Shown here: positions 1 to 8,752 of the stretch, piece after piece | Numbering within the stretch: the stretch's first letter is position 1 | Layout of the letters: each line of letters begins with the position of its first letter | Assembly (NCBI GenBank): GCA_016926695.1 | Contig: JAFGOB010000175.1 | Location: forward strand, 1 to 64,000 | From: Dehalococcoidales bacterium | GTDB taxonomy: Bacteria > Chloroflexota > Dehalococcoidia > Dehalococcoidales > UBA3254 | DNA length: 64,000 bases | Direction of reading: 5' to 3' | The notes under the pieces: generated by a model | What the model was told of the DNA's origin: nothing | Databases searched by the model: none | What the model saw: only the letters and a program-made list of their open reading frames with translations | Translations under genes and position numbers: made by a program

Positions 1-153
1 GGGGATTTTTGTTATGGGGATCTTCCCCATGCCCCTGCCAGAAAGTATTCTGGACTTCTTGTCATGTTTTCAAGAAAATAATTTGGATAGCAGTGATGCT
101 GAATGTAAATGTGTTCGATGCCGGGATCAGGATGTATCCTGATTTCCTTTCCC

Positions 154-2361
154 CTATGTTTCCCCTGCGGTTTGCACAAAACCGTATTTATCGGAATGAA
201 AGACCTCTTCCTTGAGGTCGTCCGCTGAACACTTGCGGACCCTGCATAGCAGGCAGGTCAGGTCGGGTGAGCCGTACATCGGATCAAGGTGGTCGTTGCT
301 GGTCAACACGTTGGGATTGGAGATGAAGAGTCCGTGATAACCTTTAGCCGGCTCTTCGGGATAAAAGCAGTTGGCAGTAGCCATAACTACGCCTTTTAAT
401 ATTCCGGGGAAAAGGCGGGCTTTTTGCCTGATGCGTCCGCGAGGCGATTCAATCCACATCCAGTCGCCGTCCGATATTCCGTATTCGGCGGCGGTTTCAG
501 GATGAATCTGTGCGGTGGGAAATTCCATAAAGCTGCGCAGCCAGGGTATGTTGCGGTATTGGGACAGAAAATAAAAGGGTATACGGTAGCCGCTGGTCAG
601 GACCAGGGGATATTGCCGGTACAGCTCGGGTGTGGAAACGGGGCTTTCTCCCGGCTCACTGTATACCGGCAGGGGATCGTACCCCAACTGCTCCAGTACT
701 TTCGAATAGAACTCAAATTTTCCGGTAGGAGAAGGGAAGCCGCCTCCTTTTCTCCAGTAGTCCGTTTTATATTTATAGTAGACCTGGTCGTCACCCCAGC
801 AGCCGCTTACCCGCCTGCGGCTGAATTGCTTCCAGGTCAGGTTGCCCTTTTTAAGCTCCTCGTCCAGGCAGGCTTCTTCGTTTTCGAACCAGTATTGAGG
901 CGCAACGCGTTTACCGATCTCGTTGAAGATCCAGAGGTCCGAACGGGCTTCTCCGGGAGGATCGACCGCTTTATTATGGGCTTCAATCATGAAGCGCGGG
1001 TGCATGTCGTATATATCGTCAATTTCCAGCCAGTGAGCGACAGGCAGCACGATATCGGCTGCTTCCGCCATGGGTCCCATGAAAAGGTCGCAGTGCACCA
1101 TGAACTCAACCTTGTCGATAGCCTCTACTACCTCCCTGGTGTTAGCCATGTGGACGATCTGCTGGCCGCCGACACTCAGCCAGACCTTGATGGGTGACTC
1201 GCCGGAGTTGATTTTCTTTATCAACGTATCCGGGTTGCAGGTCCGGGTAGCCCCTAATTTGAACTTGTCTCCGCCTATTATTTTCTTTTTGGATTCCTCT
1301 GAAACGGGTATCTGGAGGTAGAAGTCTTCTATCAGACCGGTGGCGGGTAGTATCCAGCTTATCATGCTGCCGGGACGTTCTATATTGCCGCACAATCCCA
1401 TCAGGCAGGTGATAGCCCGGATGGTATATCCGCAGTTGGCCTGTCTTTCCAGCGAGCTACCGACCTGTATGCATCCGGGTGTATCGACGGCGAAAAGCCT
1501 GGCGGCCTGTATGATTTTCTCCTGCGGGACCCAGGTGATTTGCGAGACCTTATCGGGCGTAAAGGTTTTTACCCGCTCTTTCAACTCATCGAAACCGTAG
1601 GTCCACTTGTCCACGAATTCCCGGTCGTAAAGGCCTTCGTTTATGATAACATTCATCATACCCATGGCCAGGGCGCAGTCCGTACCGGGCCGGGGCTGAA
1701 GCCATAAGGTGGCGCGTGTAGCATAGGCGCTGGCCCTGGGATCGATGACAATCAGGTTTTTGGCATAGTTCAGCGAGTTTAGAAACCAGTAGGCCATTTC
1801 GGAATCGGCGCTGCTGATCTCCAACTGCTTGGCCCACATGATCTGTGTTTTGGGGAAAACCCCGCCCCACCCGTGGTAGTCGCAGTAAAGTCGTCCGTAA
1901 CCCGTTACCAGCGCATACAGACCCAGGCGCGGGCTGTGGCAAACATAACCGGGAGTGATGATATTGCCGGTCCCGATTGAACGCGCCAGGCGATGAGTAT
2001 AGCGGTTATACCCCCGCCCGGTCCCCTGGGAAATGGCGATAGAGAAAGGACCGAACTCATCCACCGCTTCCTTTATCTTGCTGCTGATGGTATCCAGGGC
2101 TTCGTCCCATGATATTCGCTGCCATTTACCCTCGCCTTTCCGCCCTTTTCTTTTTAAAGGGTATTTCAGCCTGAAGGGATTATCAACGTGCTGGATGCTG
2201 GAAAGGCCCTTGGAGCACATGGTCCCCCTGGTCAGGGAATCAGGGTTGCCTTCAATGTGTACAATAACTCCATCTTCAACGGTAATCTTGACGCCGCAGC
2301 CCCCGTGGCAGCTTTTACAGGTGGAATAGACTATTTTTCGTTCGCTTTTAAGGTCGCTCAT
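154..2361 (-). CDS. Molybdenum/tungsten bis-MGD oxidoreductase, catalytic subunit (PadB / acetylene-hydratase-like)
   Basis: A 735-residue DMSO-reductase-superfamily protein. An N-terminal [4Fe-4S] site is formed by C15, C18, C22 and C49, followed by the typical WxxISWDEALD segment (about 80-90). In the stretch PGYVCHSPR, C141 is the likely Mo/W ligand. The C-terminal third carries the MGD-binding barrel (HPETAAEYGISDGD, then a run ending in RKC). There is no Tat signal, so the protein should act in the cytoplasm. The start codon directly abuts the stop of the NrfD-like gene, and the ferredoxin gene precedes that, giving the order of a PadBCD-type complex. Overall wording resembles acetylene hydratase and phenylacetyl-CoA:acceptor oxidoreductase, but the position of the hydratase catalytic Asp13 is His19 here. 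Hydration of acetylene is therefore not supported, and the substrate is unknown. Tungsten use is inferred only from the neighbouring wtp genes. Confidence 0.88.
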   Translation of the reverse strand: MSDLKSERKIVYSTCKSCHGGCGVKITVEDGVIVHIEGNPDSLTRGTMCSKGLSSIQHVDNPFRLKYPLKRKGRKGEGKWQRISWDEALDTISSKIKEAVDEFGPFSIAISQGTGRGYNRYTHRLARSIGTGNIITPGYVCHSPRLGLYALVTGYGRLYCDYHGWGGVFPKTQIMWAKQLEISSADSEMAYWFLNSLNYAKNLIVIDPRASAYATRATLWLQPRPGTDCALAMGMMNVIINEGLYDREFVDKWTYGFDELKERVKTFTPDKVSQITWVPQEKIIQAARLFAVDTPGCIQVGSSLERQANCGYTIRAITCLMGLCGNIERPGSMISWILPATGLIEDFYLQIPVSEESKKKIIGGDKFKLGATRTCNPDTLIKKINSGESPIKVWLSVGGQQIVHMANTREVVEAIDKVEFMVHCDLFMGPMAEAADIVLPVAHWLEIDDIYDMHPRFMIEAHNKAVDPPGEARSDLWIFNEIGKRVAPQYWFENEEACLDEELKKGNLTWKQFSRRRVSGCWGDDQVYYKYKTDYWRKGGGFPSPTGKFEFYSKVLEQLGYDPLPVYSEPGESPVSTPELYRQYPLVLTSGYRIPFYFLSQYRNIPWLRSFMEFPTAQIHPETAAEYGISDGDWMWIESPRGRIRQKARLFPGILKGVVMATANCFYPEEPAKGYHGLFISNPNVLTSNDHLDPMYGSPDLTCLLCRVRKCSADDLKEEVFHSDKYGFVQTAGET

Positions 2362-3276
2362 CTATTTGGCCTTTCGAAGGTACTCTCCCGCGATAACGGG
2401 ATTATAAATAGCGGATTTCAACACACAATAGCGCAATGCCGCGCCGCCCGTTATTTCGCAGACAGTACCCAGGACGAGTATGAGGGTGGTGGACTCAGCC
2501 CATAAGAGGCTGAAGATGGCTATTACGGCCGGTATCACGATTCCCAGCAGTACCACTCCGATCCAGAAAACGGGCGAGGCCCCTCCCCGCAGTTGGAATA
2601 GCACGGACTTTTTGCCTACCGTCTTTTTACCCGATGATACAGCCAGGTAGGCGGTTATAATAAGCACGTTGACGACCAGCAGGATGCGGCTGCCGGTTTC
2701 GGCTGCATGCATGTTAAGGCCTCCCGAGAAATGACCGATGGCCGTTATCATGCCGAAACCACCCAGCAGGGAGCAGGTCGCGAAGAGCAGGGGTAAAAGC
2801 GAAGAGTTCCAGTAAGGCACACCCTTGACATTGTTCAATACCAGACCGGTATAGGTTGCCACACAGGCGGCCAGTACCGCGGATATTGCTTTAAAGGTGG
2901 TGAGTATTACCGTATGTTCAGGTGCAAAATACTGGAGCAGGATAACCAGCATTCCAATGCCGGCAAAACCAAGCACAAAGAGAAGACCGCGTGAAAGCCA
3001 TGACATACCGGGATGCATGACCAGCCTCCAGAAACGCGCCGGTCTTCCCAGGTACAACAGATGAAAACCCCCTTTTAAAACTGCGACTATAGCCCAGCCT
3101 GCGATCATTGCGGGCAGACTGTTGAAAAAAAGTGAGACCAGAAAGAGCCCCGCTCCCAGCCCCCCGGTATAGAAAGCCAGCCAGAGAAGGAGTCCGCGAT
3201 TTTCGATCCATTCGGTCTGGCGGTTGCCGTTGATCATCCATTCGTGTGTCACCATCCACTGTCTTGTAGACTGCAT
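2362..3276 (-). CDS. NrfD/PsrC-like membrane subunit
   Basis: About 304 residues with roughly eight hydrophobic helices. It carries the family hallmarks W-x-x-F-Y-T-G-G-L-G-A-G in helix 1 and H-L-L-Y-L-G-R-P-x-R-F-W-R after helix 2. NrfD-type subunits anchor molybdopterin enzymes and exchange electrons with quinone. I place the start at the ATG at 3276 rather than at an upstream in-frame ATG at 3315, because AAGGA lies about nine bases upstream and the ATG falls one base after the ferredoxin-subunit stop; the longer form would overlap that gene by 38 bp. The last codon abuts the catalytic-subunit start. It probably carries electrons between the quinone pool and the cytoplasmic ferredoxin-type subunit. 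Confidence 0.85.
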   Translation of the reverse strand: MQSTRQWMVTHEWMINGNRQTEWIENRGLLLWLAFYTGGLGAGLFLVSLFFNSLPAMIAGWAIVAVLKGGFHLLYLGRPARFWRLVMHPGMSWLSRGLLFVLGFAGIGMLVILLQYFAPEHTVILTTFKAISAVLAACVATYTGLVLNNVKGVPYWNSSLLPLLFATCSLLGGFGMITAIGHFSGGLNMHAAETGSRILLVVNVLIITAYLAVSSGKKTVGKKSVLFQLRGGASPVFWIGVVLLGIVIPAVIAIFSLLWAESTTLILVLGTVCEITGGAALRYCVLKSAIYNPVIAGEYLRKAK

Positions 3277-3277
3277 T

Positions 3278-4045
3278 TCAATTGTCCTTGCTGAATATTT
3301 GTCTGGCCCTCTCATCCCGGGTACTCAGTCCTGGCATGTGGCTGCCCGTCCGGGCGCTGACCGGAGCTATGTTGGAAGGGGAATTGGCCAGTCCCGGGTT
3401 GATATAGTAGACGGAAGGATCGGTGTCGTACTCGGGATGGAGCTGAAATCCGGAGTTATCCCGTATCAACCGTGAAACTTCGCTGTCCGGGTCATCCAGG
3501 TCGCCAAAGGTAAGCGCGCGGGCCTGGCAAACGTTGACACAGGCGGGAGTGGCATCCCTGTCGATGCCGGGTCTCAGGCCTTTGGATAATCCGCTGTCAA
3601 TACGCTCCATGCAAAAGTTGCATTTCTCGGTAGTACCTGTCAGATGAGGATACAGCTTTTTCCCTTTCTGTTCGAAACGCGTACGGGGGAAGCCGGGAAA
3701 GTAACCGGGATCATGCTTTTTGGAGAGGTAGGTACGGTTCTGGTACGGGCAGGCGATGACGCAGTATCGGCAGCCGACGCATTTATCATGATCGACCTGG
3801 ATGATGCCGTCCGCCCGCTTTACGGAAGCCTGGGCCGGGCATACCTCCACGCAGGGCGCGTTGCCGCACTGGTTGCAGCGTACCGGGATGGTGGTTATTT
3901 CTGTACCGTCATCGGTCTCCTTTTCCCAGGCGATCAGCCTGGGCCAGGTTATTCTCAACGGTAAAAAATGCTCTATACGGCAGGCGGCCACACAGGCATG
4001 ACACCGTATACAACGTGATAGATTGATAACCATGCCCCATCTCAT
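3278..4045 (-). CDS. Four-cluster ferredoxin-type subunit of the Mo/W oxidoreductase
   Basis: A 255-residue protein with 16 cysteines in four [4Fe-4S] motifs: C12/15/18/22, C57/60/65/69, C89/92/95/99 and C142/145/169/173. This is the DmsB/PsrB/PadC arrangement. It should wire the catalytic subunit to the membrane subunit. There is no Tat signal, consistent with a cytoplasm-facing complex. It is the first gene of a three-gene minus-strand unit with tight downstream coupling. A CRP/FNR-like palindrome lies about 100 bp upstream. The C-terminal 60 residues are hydrophilic and variable, probably contacting the partner subunits. Confidence 0.9.
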   Translation of the reverse strand: MRWGMVINLSRCIRCHACVAACRIEHFLPLRITWPRLIAWEKETDDGTEITTIPVRCNQCGNAPCVEVCPAQASVKRADGIIQVDHDKCVGCRYCVIACPYQNRTYLSKKHDPGYFPGFPRTRFEQKGKKLYPHLTGTTEKCNFCMERIDSGLSKGLRPGIDRDATPACVNVCQARALTFGDLDDPDSEVSRLIRDNSGFQLHPEYDTDPSVYYINPGLANSPSNIAPVSARTGSHMPGLSTRDERARQIFSKDN

Positions 4046-4146
4046 TTCTTCCGGTTCTCTCCTGTATCAAAAAAATAGACCTGATTTCGTCTCTCTATAT
4101 AATCTTAAAATGGCCCTCCGGTTAATGAATAGGACGATTGTCACTA

Positions 4147-4162
4147 TGTGATAAAGATCACT
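4147..4162 (-). promoter_or_regulatory. CRP/FNR-type palindrome upstream of the oxidoreductase operon
   Basis: TGTGA-N6-TCACT reads as an almost exact CRP-family half-site pair. On the minus strand a possible TTAACC-N17-TTATAT promoter follows between the site and the ferredoxin gene, placing the site near position -60, a common activator position. The consensus is established knowledge; use in this organism is inferred. Confidence 0.4.
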
Positions 4163-4174
4163 AATACCATGTTG

Positions 4175-4269
4175 CCTCTCCCATCCCTCTTTTTGGAGGA
4201 GAGAAGGTCAGAATGAGGGTGATTGAAATTGTGCCCCCTTCTAATTCCTCTCCCACAAAGGGCGAGGAA
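4175..4269. repeat. REP-like purine/pyrimidine hairpins
   Basis: Two hairpins rich in CTCTCC and GGAGAG: a short one with arms near 4177-4182 and 4198-4203, and one at 4245-4269 with a nine-pair stem (one mismatch) and loop ACAAA. They sit between wtpC and the oxidoreductase operon. A similar CTTCTCCC/GGGAGAAG hairpin recurs at 18233-18253. The hairpins may act as transcript ends or be dispersed repeats; there is no strong T run. Confidence 0.45.
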
Positions 4270-4299
4270 AGTAGGGGAGAAGGAGGCTTATGGAAAATC

Positions 4300-5355
4300 C
4301 TATCTCCCGAAAGTGTGTATGGCGGACGGGTTAAGGTAGACCTTTACGCGGTCGCCCGGACTGAGGCCTTTATCGCCGAAATGTCGGCGTGTGAGCAGGC
4401 ACTGGATGTTTATGAGGCTCTCAAGAACGATAAACAAAGTAGACCCCCTGTCCTGAATGTCCCTGATGCGGGCTTCAAAAACGTTAACGGACGGAGAAAA
4501 AATTTCTTCTCCGTAAATCTCCACATCCTCAGGACGTATGCCGGCGTAACAGGATGTACTCGCGGCATGATGGCCTTCCAGCACCAGGGTGGTATCGCCG
4601 GTCTTGAAGATAAAGGAATTGTTCCGGTTCAGGGTCTCTCCGTGATATATATTACGCATAAGGGTAAAACCGGCAACGAAACGGGACTGCGGGCGGCGGA
4701 AGACCTCCTCGGGTGTTCCGGTCTGCTGGATCCTGCCCTCTCCGAGGACGGATATCCGGGACCCCAGGGACATGGCCTCCTCAAAATCGTGAGTAACGTG
4801 AATGACCGTGTTTTTCATAATGCGGTGGACCGATTTAAGCTCATTCCGGACGTTTTCACGGGTTTCGGGGTCAAGCGCGCTGAGCGGTTCATCCAGCAGT
4901 AGTACCTCCGGCCTGACGCTGAGCGCCCTTGCCAGGGCGGCCTTCTGTTTTTCTCCGCCGCTGAGTGAGCCGGGACGGCGTTCAAGCATGTACCTGATAC
5001 CCAGCAGCCCGTCCAGCCATTCCAGGACATCGTTGATTTCCGCAGCCGGTCTTCGCCTGATTCTAAGCCCGTAGGTGATATTGTTCCTGACGGTCAGATG
5101 GGGAAAGAGGGCATGGTCCTGGTATACCAGGCTGATCCCCCGTTTCTCCGGGGTGAGTCCGCTGATATCCGTCCCGCCGATATAGATACGGCCTTCAGCC
5201 AGCGTCACCAGTCCGGCGATGGATTCCAGCAGGACCGTTTTGCCCGCTGCGGTAGGGCCGAGAAGTATAAAATACTCGCCCTGGCCTATCTCCAGGTTGA
5301 TGTCGTTCAACTGGAAGCTCCCCAGCTCAACCCGCAGTCCTTCAACCTTAATCAT
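4300..5355 (-). CDS. wtpC: Tungstate/molybdate ABC transporter ATP-binding protein
   Basis: A 351-residue ABC ATPase. Walker A GPTAAGKT is at 33-40, the Q-loop at Q79, the signature LSGGE at 131-135 and Walker B VLLLDEP at 151-157. An extra C-terminal TOBE/MOP-like regulatory region begins near residue 235 (GIRPEDVEIYGEE is readable). It energises uptake with the permease encoded upstream, whose gene it overlaps by eight bases. It is the last gene of the wtp operon. The length matches ModC/WtpC subunits; the tungstate assignment comes from the binding protein, not from this subunit. Confidence 0.85.
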   Translation of the reverse strand: MIKVEGLRVELGSFQLNDINLEIGQGEYFILLGPTAAGKTVLLESIAGLVTLAEGRIYIGGTDISGLTPEKRGISLVYQDHALFPHLTVRNNITYGLRIRRRPAAEINDVLEWLDGLLGIRYMLERRPGSLSGGEKQKAALARALSVRPEVLLLDEPLSALDPETRENVRNELKSVHRIMKNTVIHVTHDFEEAMSLGSRISVLGEGRIQQTGTPEEVFRRPQSRFVAGFTLMRNIYHGETLNRNNSFIFKTGDTTLVLEGHHAASTSCYAGIRPEDVEIYGEEIFSPSVNVFEARIRDIQDRGSTLFIVLESLINIQCLLTRRHFGDKGLSPGDRVKVYLNPSAIHTFGR

Positions 5356-6196
5356 GTTTCTCTCCGCGGTATGCCAGCCAGCGCAGTACGATAAAGGCGA
5401 TTACGCAGACCATGATTAACAGAGAAGCTACCGGCTGGGAGTAGCTCAGTCCCATCGTTTCAAAACGCTGGTATATCAGTGTAGGAGCGGTCATGGGATA
5501 GTATGTCAGGACGATTATTGCGCCGAACTCGCTGATGCCGCGGGCCCACATCATGATATTCCCCGAGACGATGCTTCTCCAGGCCAGCGGCAGGGTAATG
5601 TTGACGAAGGTCCTCCATGGTCCGGCCCCCAGGCTGCGCGAGACCTTTTCCAGCCTGACATCTACCCGGCGGAATCCCTCCTTCGCCGAATCAATCATAA
5701 AAGGGACACTGACGAAAATCATGGCAATGACAATTCCCGCCAGGGAATCCACAAAAGAAAGGCCGATATTGCCGAAGGCCCTGCCGACCAGAAAGCTGCG
5801 CCCGAAAACAAAGAGGAGGGCTATACCGGCCGCGGTATGCGGGACAACGATCGGTATATCGATCAGGCCTTCAATCAGCCTTTTTCCGCGAAAGTTATAC
5901 CTGGCCAGCAGGTAAGCCAGGGGAATTCCCAGAAAGCAACCCACCGCGGTAGCGATCAAGGCTGAATAGAGCGTCAGCCAGATTGAATCGAGCACCCTGC
6001 GGTCCGTTACGGTATCCCATAAGATCTGAGGGTCCGATCCCACGATCATCTTGATAAGCGGGACGGCGATAAAGAGCAGGATAACCAGCGCCAGAAGGCT
6101 GAAGGCCAGCACCATTTTATGTCCCCATAACCAGAGGAGGCCTTTTTTCAGGCTGTTTTCAGATTGCCTGGCAGGAGTATCCGGTATACTTTTCAT
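5348..6196 (-). CDS. wtpB: Tungstate/molybdate ABC transporter permease
   Basis: A 282-residue integral membrane protein with about six helices. It has the permease EAA loop around residues 185-205 (SRSLGAGPWRTFVNITLP), which contacts the ATPase. It belongs to the ModB/WtpB/CysT group. Its start overlaps the stop of wtpA by one base and its end overlaps wtpC by eight, so the three are translated as one unit. The N-terminal 25 residues are charged and cytoplasmic. Confidence 0.87.
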   Translation of the reverse strand: MKSIPDTPARQSENSLKKGLLWLWGHKMVLAFSLLALVILLFIAVPLIKMIVGSDPQILWDTVTDRRVLDSIWLTLYSALIATAVGCFLGIPLAYLLARYNFRGKRLIEGLIDIPIVVPHTAAGIALLFVFGRSFLVGRAFGNIGLSFVDSLAGIVIAMIFVSVPFMIDSAKEGFRRVDVRLEKVSRSLGAGPWRTFVNITLPLAWRSIVSGNIMMWARGISEFGAIIVLTYYPMTAPTLIYQRFETMGLSYSQPVASLLIMVCVIAFIVLRWLAYRGEKHD

Positions 6197-7269
6197 TATT
6201 TTACATAAAGTACCAGTTGATTGGGTACGCGTTCGACATTATCCGCTTCAGGTATTATAGGAGGCTGGTAATAATTTGTCAGCACTTCCTGTCCCTCCCG
6301 GCTGAAGACGAAAGAAAGGTATGAGATTGCCTCGGCCGGATGCGGCGCGTTGGCGGGAATCGTGGCGGCATAGGTTATGAGTGCGCCGCGGAATTCCGGC
6401 TGCACCGAGGCGAACCTCTGGAAGTCCATCTTTACCCTGACCCTGCCGTACTGTTCGCTGAAAGCGGGTGAACCCAGGTTGATTTGATCGGGGAGATCGA
6501 GGAATTCCAGGCCATGCTGCCTGGCCACGCTGTGGTATTCAAAGGCGTAGTCCACATTCCCGGACTCCAGCAGGGAAAGCACCTGTAGATTATAGCTGCG
6601 CATGACGACCCTTTCGGTTTCAGGCCTTAACGCCTCCGGCAGATGGATGATATACTGATCGCCGTTTGTTTCCACCTCCAGGGGCAGCTTGAAAGCATGT
6701 TCGAAAAAGCGTTCGAAAATAGCGTCATCCCGGTAATACTCTTCGGCCATCAGAACGGCCATCAGAGAGCGGTAAGCCAGGGAGTCGATTAGCGGGTCCG
6801 AAAGGCCGATCTTTACCTCGGGACGGGACATGATATCGTACCAGTTGCCGGTATTGATTTCATCCGCGTAGCGGCTGGAGGGTGTATAGGCGATGCCCAG
6901 CGAATTGGTGGCGAAGTTGATATACCATTCCGCATAGGCATCCTCGCTGTCCGGCATATGGGTGGAGTACATCAACAGAGGGATAAGCTGGTAGTCTGCG
7001 ACCAGCGCGGCATCGGCCGGTTTGCCGATCTCCGTGATGGTACGGATGACCTGGATGCTGCCGTGACCCTCCGAAAGTATATCAATATCCGGATTGAGCT
7101 TCTCGAATTTCTCTTCTATGGCCTGGAAGGGCAGAATAAGGCTGTCAGCCACCAGCACCGTCATTTTTATTTTTTCAGGCCGGCTGCTCGTACAGCCGGA
7201 GTAAGACAGCACAAAGGCCAGCACAGGTATGACGGTAAGGAAAATGAAAAGGCTGCGGCGCCTTTTCAT
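6196..7269 (-). CDS. wtpA: Tungstate/molybdate-binding lipoprotein
   Basis: A 357-residue periplasmic-type binding protein tethered as a lipoprotein: the signal peptide ends in YSGC with C26 as the lipid-bearing residue. Strong WtpA family wording is visible, including SRYADEIN-x2-NWYDIM followed by YRSLMAV, and an early ADSLILPF strand (VxxAGSL in typical members). The family binds tungstate and molybdate with high affinity. The gene overlaps the preceding SUOX-like gene by four bases, tying uptake to that protein. Whether tungstate is preferred over molybdate cannot be read from the sequence. Confidence 0.88.
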   Translation of the reverse strand: MKRRRSLFIFLTVIPVLAFVLSYSGCTSSRPEKIKMTVLVADSLILPFQAIEEKFEKLNPDIDILSEGHGSIQVIRTITEIGKPADAALVADYQLIPLLMYSTHMPDSEDAYAEWYINFATNSLGIAYTPSSRYADEINTGNWYDIMSRPEVKIGLSDPLIDSLAYRSLMAVLMAEEYYRDDAIFERFFEHAFKLPLEVETNGDQYIIHLPEALRPETERVVMRSYNLQVLSLLESGNVDYAFEYHSVARQHGLEFLDLPDQINLGSPAFSEQYGRVRVKMDFQRFASVQPEFRGALITYAATIPANAPHPAEAISYLSFVFSREGQEVLTNYYQPPIIPEADNVERVPNQLVLYVK

Positions 7270-7880
7270 GGACGCGGTTCACCGCCGGATATATTTTTGG
7301 GCTGGATAATTTCTACTTTATTGATCCACTTGGTCCAGTACAGGCCTTCGGTTACGAATCCGTCCTCTCCTGCGATAGCCAGCCTCAGAGGTTTGCCGAA
7401 ATCCTCATCCAGCGCATGTCCGTCCTTCTCGTACATCAGAAGGGGCCTGAGCTCTCCGTGGGGTTTTTCTTTCAGCGTCAAAGGGTCGTAGGTGATAAAA
7501 CCGCCTTTCACCTGCTGGTAGTCAAGCATGGTGGAATAGCCGTCTGCCGCGGAGATCTTTACCAGGTTGGACTCATCCAGGCCTCCCACCAGGGCGCAAA
7601 GGGACTCCAGTAAAACACCTTTGGCGTGAAATGGTCCGGTGACTGCGCCGGTAGTTGAAAAGAATCCGCCTGTTCCGCTGTATGAAGGCATATTTTTAAT
7701 TTCTGAATATGTCAGTAGCTTGTTCTGGCCGTCGACGCCCTCCATCTCAAACTCCCATGAAGCTGAGATATCGCTTTCTTTTTCAGAAAGAGCATAGAGT
7801 CCGGCGGCCAGGCCGATCAATACCAGGCCGGTCAATACCAGCAGAAGCCCTATTTTACGTTTAAAAGACAGTCCCTTCAA
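7266..7880 (-). CDS. Membrane-anchored SUOX-like domain protein
   Basis: About 204 residues. An N-terminal signal anchor (about residues 9-30) is followed by one domain resembling the oxidoreductase molybdopterin-binding (SUOX-like) fold: an MPSYSGTGGFFSTTGAVTGP strand, a GVLLESLCALVGG helix, a DGYSTMLDY strand and a C-terminal LYWTKWINKVEI strand. The catalytic cysteine region of true sulfite oxidases is not evident, so this is probably a binding rather than a catalytic module. I choose the TTG at 7880: AAGGA lies seven bases upstream and the TTG overlaps the preceding stop (TTGA). A longer ATG form to 7958 would overlap the upstream gene by 82 bp. It is co-transcribed with wtpABC. Confidence 0.75.
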   Translation of the reverse strand: MKGLSFKRKIGLLLVLTGLVLIGLAAGLYALSEKESDISASWEFEMEGVDGQNKLLTYSEIKNMPSYSGTGGFFSTTGAVTGPFHAKGVLLESLCALVGGLDESNLVKISAADGYSTMLDYQQVKGGFITYDPLTLKEKPHGELRPLLMYEKDGHALDEDFGKPLRLAIAGEDGFVTEGLYWTKWINKVEIIQPKNISGGEPRP

Positions 7881-8752
7881 CTGTTTTTCCTTATCGCTAT
7901 CCCGGCGCCGGTCAATACCAGTACCAGACCGGCTGCGCCGAAGCCGATACTGCGCCATGGCGCCTCCGTTTGTGTCTCATAAGGGATGACCTCGCCGGTC
8001 TGCTGGGGCGGAGGCGTCGTTGAATAGATGCGTATCTCGCTGATCCACTTCCCGGAAAGGCCGTTGGTGCTGGGAAGCCCGCTGTAAAAATGCTGGTATT
8101 TTTCTTCCGGCATGCATATTTTCATATCATTGTTGCCGAAAACATACTGTCCCTGCTGGTTGGCAGTGCCTGCCATGATTACTATCTTTATGGCTGAATT
8201 GAACTCATCGTCAGCGGGATACCCGAATTCCCCGGTTTTGGCGTTGTCCGCGTCCGGGGCTTTGTACCAGCACAGCGCTACCGTACCCTGGATATCGAGC
8301 GGATCGTAGATATTTGAGTAAGCCAGAGTAACTGCGAATCCATCGACAGCCTTTATGACCACCTCTCCGCCTGCTTCCATACCTCCCACCAGGTCGCAGA
8401 GGTCTCTGACGGCTGTTCCCTTGACGGCGCCTTTGTCTTTGAGATTGACGGTCTCGGAAGGGTCCCAGACATCTCCTTCGAATACCGGCCCCTGGTGATA
8501 GTAATGGGTTGTGCCGTCGCCCAGCACAGGCAGATTGCTCTCCATCCATTGGTAGTCCACCGTCTTTTCAGCCATGACTGTCTTGCCGTCGGAGCTGTAC
8601 TTTACGATATGCAGCGTGGTGGTAGCCCCGGAGGCGGAAAGACTTTCCGGAAAAACGAAAATCATGCCTGTGGTGACAATAATAAAGACCGCCAGGTACA
8701 GGTAAGCAGTCAGCCTGCCGGAAGTATAGGCATTTCGTATGATCCTTTTCAT
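7877..8752 (-). CDS. Surface SUOX-like protein with C-terminal membrane tail
   Basis: A 291-residue secreted protein with an N-terminal signal (about 15-40), one globular domain (about 45-250) and a C-terminal hydrophobic helix ending in a short basic tail (266-291). The domain opens with the block GDGTTHYYHQGPVFE, continues with NLKDKGAVKGT and LCDLVGGME, and ends with WISEIRIY. These same blocks recur in the two dockerin-bearing proteins at 9-12 kb, so the three are paralogs; this one is held by a membrane helix instead of a dockerin. It is the first gene of the unit that runs into wtpABC. Function is unknown; the shared His/Tyr/Gln cluster could bind a ligand or metal. Confidence 0.78.
   Translation of the reverse strand: MKRIIRNAYTSGRLTAYLYLAVFIIVTTGMIFVFPESLSASGATTTLHIVKYSSDGKTVMAEKTVDYQWMESNLPVLGDGTTHYYHQGPVFEGDVWDPSETVNLKDKGAVKGTAVRDLCDLVGGMEAGGEVVIKAVDGFAVTLAYSNIYDPLDIQGTVALCWYKAPDADNAKTGEFGYPADDEFNSAIKIVIMAGTANQQGQYVFGNNDMKICMPEEKYQHFYSGLPSTNGLSGKWISEIRIYSTTPPPQQTGEVIPYETQTEAPWRSIGFGAAGLVLVLTGAGIAIRKNS

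Noticed and set aside
424..1197. Long open frame opposite the oxidoreductase gene
   Set aside because: It is the antisense shadow of a clear catalytic subunit, has no ribosome site and no family features.
154..2361. Acetylene hydratase
   Set aside because: The Cys ligand position and general wording fit, but the catalytic Asp beside the cluster is His and the gene has ferredoxin and NrfD partners, which the hydratase lacks.
4213..4902. 229-codon plus-strand frame over wtpC
   Set aside because: A shadow of the ATPase gene on the other strand; it starts in the hairpin region with no ribosome site.
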